Below, piece by piece: positions 21,877 to 24,900 of a DNA stretch of 24,900 nucleotides (positions are counted from its first letter, which is position 1; each line of letters starts with the position of its first letter). Under the pieces are notes generated by a model. It saw only the letters and a program-made list of their open reading frames with translations. It searched no databases and was not told the origin of the DNA. Source of the stretch: Smittium culicis (taxonomy: Eukaryota; Kickxellomycota; Harpellomycetes; Harpellales; Legeriomycetaceae); NCBI GenBank assembly GCA_001970855.1, contig LSSN01001854.1, forward strand, positions 1 to 24,900. The letters are read 5' to 3'. The position numbers and the translations under genes are program-made.

Positions 21877-21884
21877 TATATATA
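21877..21884 (-). promoter_or_regulatory. TATA box of purine nucleoside phosphorylase gene
   Basis: TATATATA, followed by GG on the minus strand, lies 114-121 bases upstream of the phosphorylase ATG. Core and spacing resemble the carrier gene TATA box at 3752. Confidence 0.55.
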
Positions 21885-23280
21885 CTTTTTTTTTTCATCT
21901 AATTAATTCAACTTTTATTTTAATTTTTATTTGTCACTAATGGCCATACAATTTGATATCTCGATTCTTTCAGGGGCTAAAAACACAATTAAAAATAATT
22001 TTCAAGTTACGTTATTCGTTACAGCTATCGTTATGGTTTTAATTTTTGGCGTTTAAAATTTAGGAATTAAAATGTATCAATTGTCTCGATAATTAAATTC
22101 TTTTAACTATATCTAGTTGGCCGAATTAACAAAACGTAAATATTTCAATTCCCCTGAAAGACTTGTGTTATAAAAATTTTAAAAATACAAGTAATAGTGA
22201 ATAATCACCGTCCATGCATGTTTCAAATCCTTAAAAATAATTTAATGATTAAATTGCTCAATTCTCTTGATTTATGCAGCGCGCCATGCAAAATTAGATA
22301 TATCAAGTACATAAAATAAAATTTACTCTGCAATATTTCTGCACCTTACTATTCAGAAATTATGTGCATAATTATATCCCAATGCTTATCTGCTCAAACT
22401 TAATACTTTCAAAAGATTGGTAAATTTTTATTACAGATTTGAAATTTTATGTTACTAGTATATTTAAACTCAAAATAATTTTTTATTTTTGGGTATCGAT
22501 ATTAAAATATAATACTCGCAAGCTCTTAAAAGTAAATATTTGTAAGACTTGTATAACCTTATAAATTTTTTCGCTGTTTTAAAAATAAAAATTTTTTACG
22601 AGAAAGCTTTATAATTAAATATCGGGTTATCTGTAAAAATTTAAATAATAAATGCTACATTAATTTTATTAAAAATTCTATTTTAGCTCCAATGAAAATT
22701 TTTTTGAATAATTAAAATTGGATTGAAATAATATAGGCACTTTTTTAAACAAATTTTTTATTGACCATACCATGATAATATAAACTTCTTGTATCCTGAA
22801 TCCCAATGACTATTTAAAACAAATAAAAAAATGCTTGATTATTTTATGATCTACTTAAATTTAAGATTTAATGAAAAAAATATTATTAAAAATAAATTTA
22901 TTATGAGCAAATTTAAAAACAATAATTAGCCTTTGATAAAACATTTGATAAATAAAATTGAAAAAAATATAACATATACCATAAATATGGATATAGTCTT
23001 ATTTTCATAAATATAATTTTTGATAAAGTTGTCAAATAATCATAACTATTTTAAGATATATATTATAAACTCTAATTAAAAAGGTAACAATAGCATTAAA
23101 TTTAACAATAACTAGGCTTTATTATTGAAAAAAATTTTCAAATTTTTTGAATTTATTAAATAAGATCATGATTAAATAATTGAAAAAAATTGACATATTT
23201 TTGTGATAACAAATAATTTTTTTATAGTACAAAATAAAATAGCAAAATTGTGAAATTTGTAATATGGCAAGAGCAATAAA

Positions 23281-23305
23281 AATAAAAATAGGCCCTATTT
23301 TTATT
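23281..23305. repeat. 25-bp near-perfect palindrome
   Basis: AATAAAAATAGG (23281-23292) and CCTATTTTTATT (23294-23305) are exact reverse complements around a single C. The G/C centre makes chance formation from A/T runs less likely. It could extrude as a cruciform or bind a dimeric protein. Confidence 0.5.
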
Positions 23306-23876
23306 CCTTTTCAAACTCGCTCGACGATGACTGATTTAAGAAGTATATTTAATGATACAAACGAGGATCAAATCATTTAAATCGTTTCGATTATTAGCTA
23401 TCATACGATAATTTTCGTATTTATACCAGTATTGGGTATTTATCAATATCTAAGGTGAACATTTTGAATAGTGATCACAAAAAGTCATGATGGCGCTAAT
23501 GTTTCAATTCAAGTTTTTTTATTTGATTCAATATATTAATTTGTATTTTTTGAAAGGGAGTTAACTGTTAGCTTAAAATAAAAATTAACAAGTATATAAG
23601 ATTGTTCTCATAATAATAAAATGGTGTTAAGATATTGATAAGAGTATCAAGGTAGTTGTAATAATGATATCAGACCTTATTGAAATTAATATTGTATATA
23701 TAAAATGTATAATACAATTAATTTTCAATGGATTTTATAAAAAATTATAGTTTTGTTAAGCTATCTGATTCAAATAATTAATGTAAAAATCAAAAAATCA
23801 ATTCCTCATTATATGATTTTATTCTAGAATAGTATAGTTTTTTAAATATATAGAAAATAGATACTAAATTATGGCT

Positions 23877-23916
23877 TTAACCCTTTCCCGTTCAAAAAGT
23901 TTTTCATGATGAAAAA
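23877..23916 (+). mobile_element. isolated piggyBac-like terminal sequence
   Basis: TTAA at 23877-23880 is followed by CCCTTTCCCGTTCAA. This closely matches the inward-read right end of the miniature element at 16130-16326 (CCCTTTCCCGTCCAAC). A subterminal palindrome follows: TTTTTCAT (23900-23907), G, ATGAAAAA (23909-23916). The orientation means the element would extend rightward. No matching opposite end ending in GGGTTAA appears before 24900, so it is either truncated or runs beyond the window. Confidence 0.45.
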
Positions 23917-24060
23917 ATAAAGTCCTAGCGTTCTTTAATAAAATGCATGATATTATTGAATTTATTATTTAAGCATTATGCAAGTATCATCAAATAATGT
24001 GAACAATGCTGAAATATGTAGAAAATATTTTAACCTGAGCCTTGAACAGCCTTAACTAGG

Positions 24061-24198
24061 CATAAAAAACCAAAAAAAAGAAGAAAAAGTGATAGAAAAA
24101 ACCGCTATAATTGAAGCAAACATTCATCATTATCATTGTTCAAGCTGAATGTGGATGAGATTCTTACTGTGTTAGTAGCTCTTTGAACAAACTATAAA
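24061..24198 (+). pseudogene. possible decayed piggyBac transposase N-terminus
   Basis: In one frame a basic stretch (KKPKKRRKSDRKNRYN) is followed, after a stop at 24112-24114, by SLFKLNVDEILTVLVAL, another stop (24184-24186) and TNYK. Transposases of the piggyBac (DDE_Tnp_1_7) family begin their conserved region with a similar FxLFFxDEIL...IVxxTNxY pattern, from memory of the family. It lies 180 bases inside the piggyBac-like end at 23877 and in the right orientation. Two stops make it non-functional if real. The match is short and could be chance. Confidence 0.3.
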
Positions 24199-24900
24199 TA
24201 AAATAAATATTATGGTATGCGATCAAGCATTGTTTTATTCCATTGATTCAGAAAATGAGAATCTAAGATTCATAGAAACTTGATCTCAAGAATCTATGAT
24301 AAAATATTTCGCCAAGTTACAAAAAATTAAATAATATAGACAACCGTAATTTTTGTTTTATTAAGAATGCATTATTGGCAATGTATAAAAAAAGTGAAAT
24401 ATAACAATATTTTCACTTCAAAATGGATATTTAATTTATCCAGATATTATTTTCACGATTTTTTATTGCTTCAAAACTATTTTGATTTCATATTTAACTA
24501 GAGGTAGTAGTATTTATTCAAATAGATTACTTATAGCAAAATGCCCATCGAAGTAGCATTATTCACTAAAATTAATTAATTAAATAATTATTATAAATTT
24601 GATAGATGTGCTTAGACTTAATTCGATTATACTACATCTTATTAAAACAAAAACAACATAATACTAATATTTCCAAGTTATCCGATGACATAATTATTTT
24701 CGACTATATTAAAAAACATCACTCGCTCTTATTGAAACAATTTCCAGAAAAATAACACACCTTTAAATAATATAAATGATCTAGTATATTTAATATTTTA
24801 AAAATATATGAAATAATTTTTTGGACATTAATATATTGAATTAATTTTGTATGCAAATATATAAAAAATAATAGTAGCTTTTGGATATGAATATAAACAT

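Larger units (their letters stand above)
21764..24900. other. AT-rich intergenic region, right flank
   Basis: The left end holds the phosphorylase promoter. The rest is AT-rich with no gene I can support. It contains a 25-base palindrome overlapping a 38-codon frame (23264-23380), and a piggyBac-like terminal sequence at 23877 followed by a possible transposase relic (24061-24198). No tRNA or rRNA was recognised. Confidence 0.6.

Noticed and set aside
23551..23565. GAAAGGGAGTTAAC as a possible piggyBac right end
   Set aside because: Two bases separate the AAAGGG from TTAA, and the sequence before it does not match the other ends.

Overview
The window is nuclear DNA from a eukaryote, most likely a fungus. 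The genes are split by short introns of 78-123 bp with GT...AG borders, there are no bacterial ribosome binding sites or operons, and core promoters carry TATATATA-type boxes. The gene set fits a fungus: a two-domain FEX-type fluoride exporter, a Brenner-motif choline kinase, mitochondrial ribosomal protein uS5m, a trimeric-type purine nucleoside phosphorylase, a mitochondrial glutamate carrier and a very long Ser/Asn-rich PHD-finger protein. The extremely AT-rich, gene-poor spacers and the glutamate-carrier-type SLC25 protein point to an early-diverging lineage such as gut-dwelling Zoopagomycota. That placement is inference and rests on no database search.

Layout from left to right: 1-3852 is AT-rich spacer with one short unidentified open segment. 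3853-5235 (+) is the mitochondrial glutamate carrier in four exons. 6418-10271 (-) is the PHD-finger protein in two exons, convergent with the carrier. 10272-11774 is spacer with a quasi-periodic CCAAT cluster and a small GC-elevated coding-like relic. 11775-13176 (-) is the fluoride exporter in three exons. 14077-15985 (-) is choline/ethanolamine kinase in two exons. 15986-19375 is spacer holding a TTAA-flanked piggyBac-like miniature element just upstream of the kinase TATA box, then a second CCAAT/ATTGG cluster. 19376-20389 (+) is uS5m in two exons. 20831-21763 (-) is a single-exon purine nucleoside phosphorylase, convergent with uS5m. 21764-24900 is AT-rich spacer with a 25-bp palindrome and a second piggyBac-like end beside a possible transposase relic.

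The six genes are housekeeping genes with separate jobs: mitochondrial glutamate transport, chromatin reading, fluoride export, phospholipid synthesis, mitochondrial translation and purine salvage. Nothing suggests a shared pathway or gene cluster. All exon joins were worked out by hand from reading-frame phase, splice-site dinucleotides and protein-family continuity; no transcript data were available. I found no rRNA, convincing tRNA or CRISPR array. The least explained features are the two CCAAT clusters, the piggyBac-like pieces and the small coding-like islands inside AT-rich spacers.
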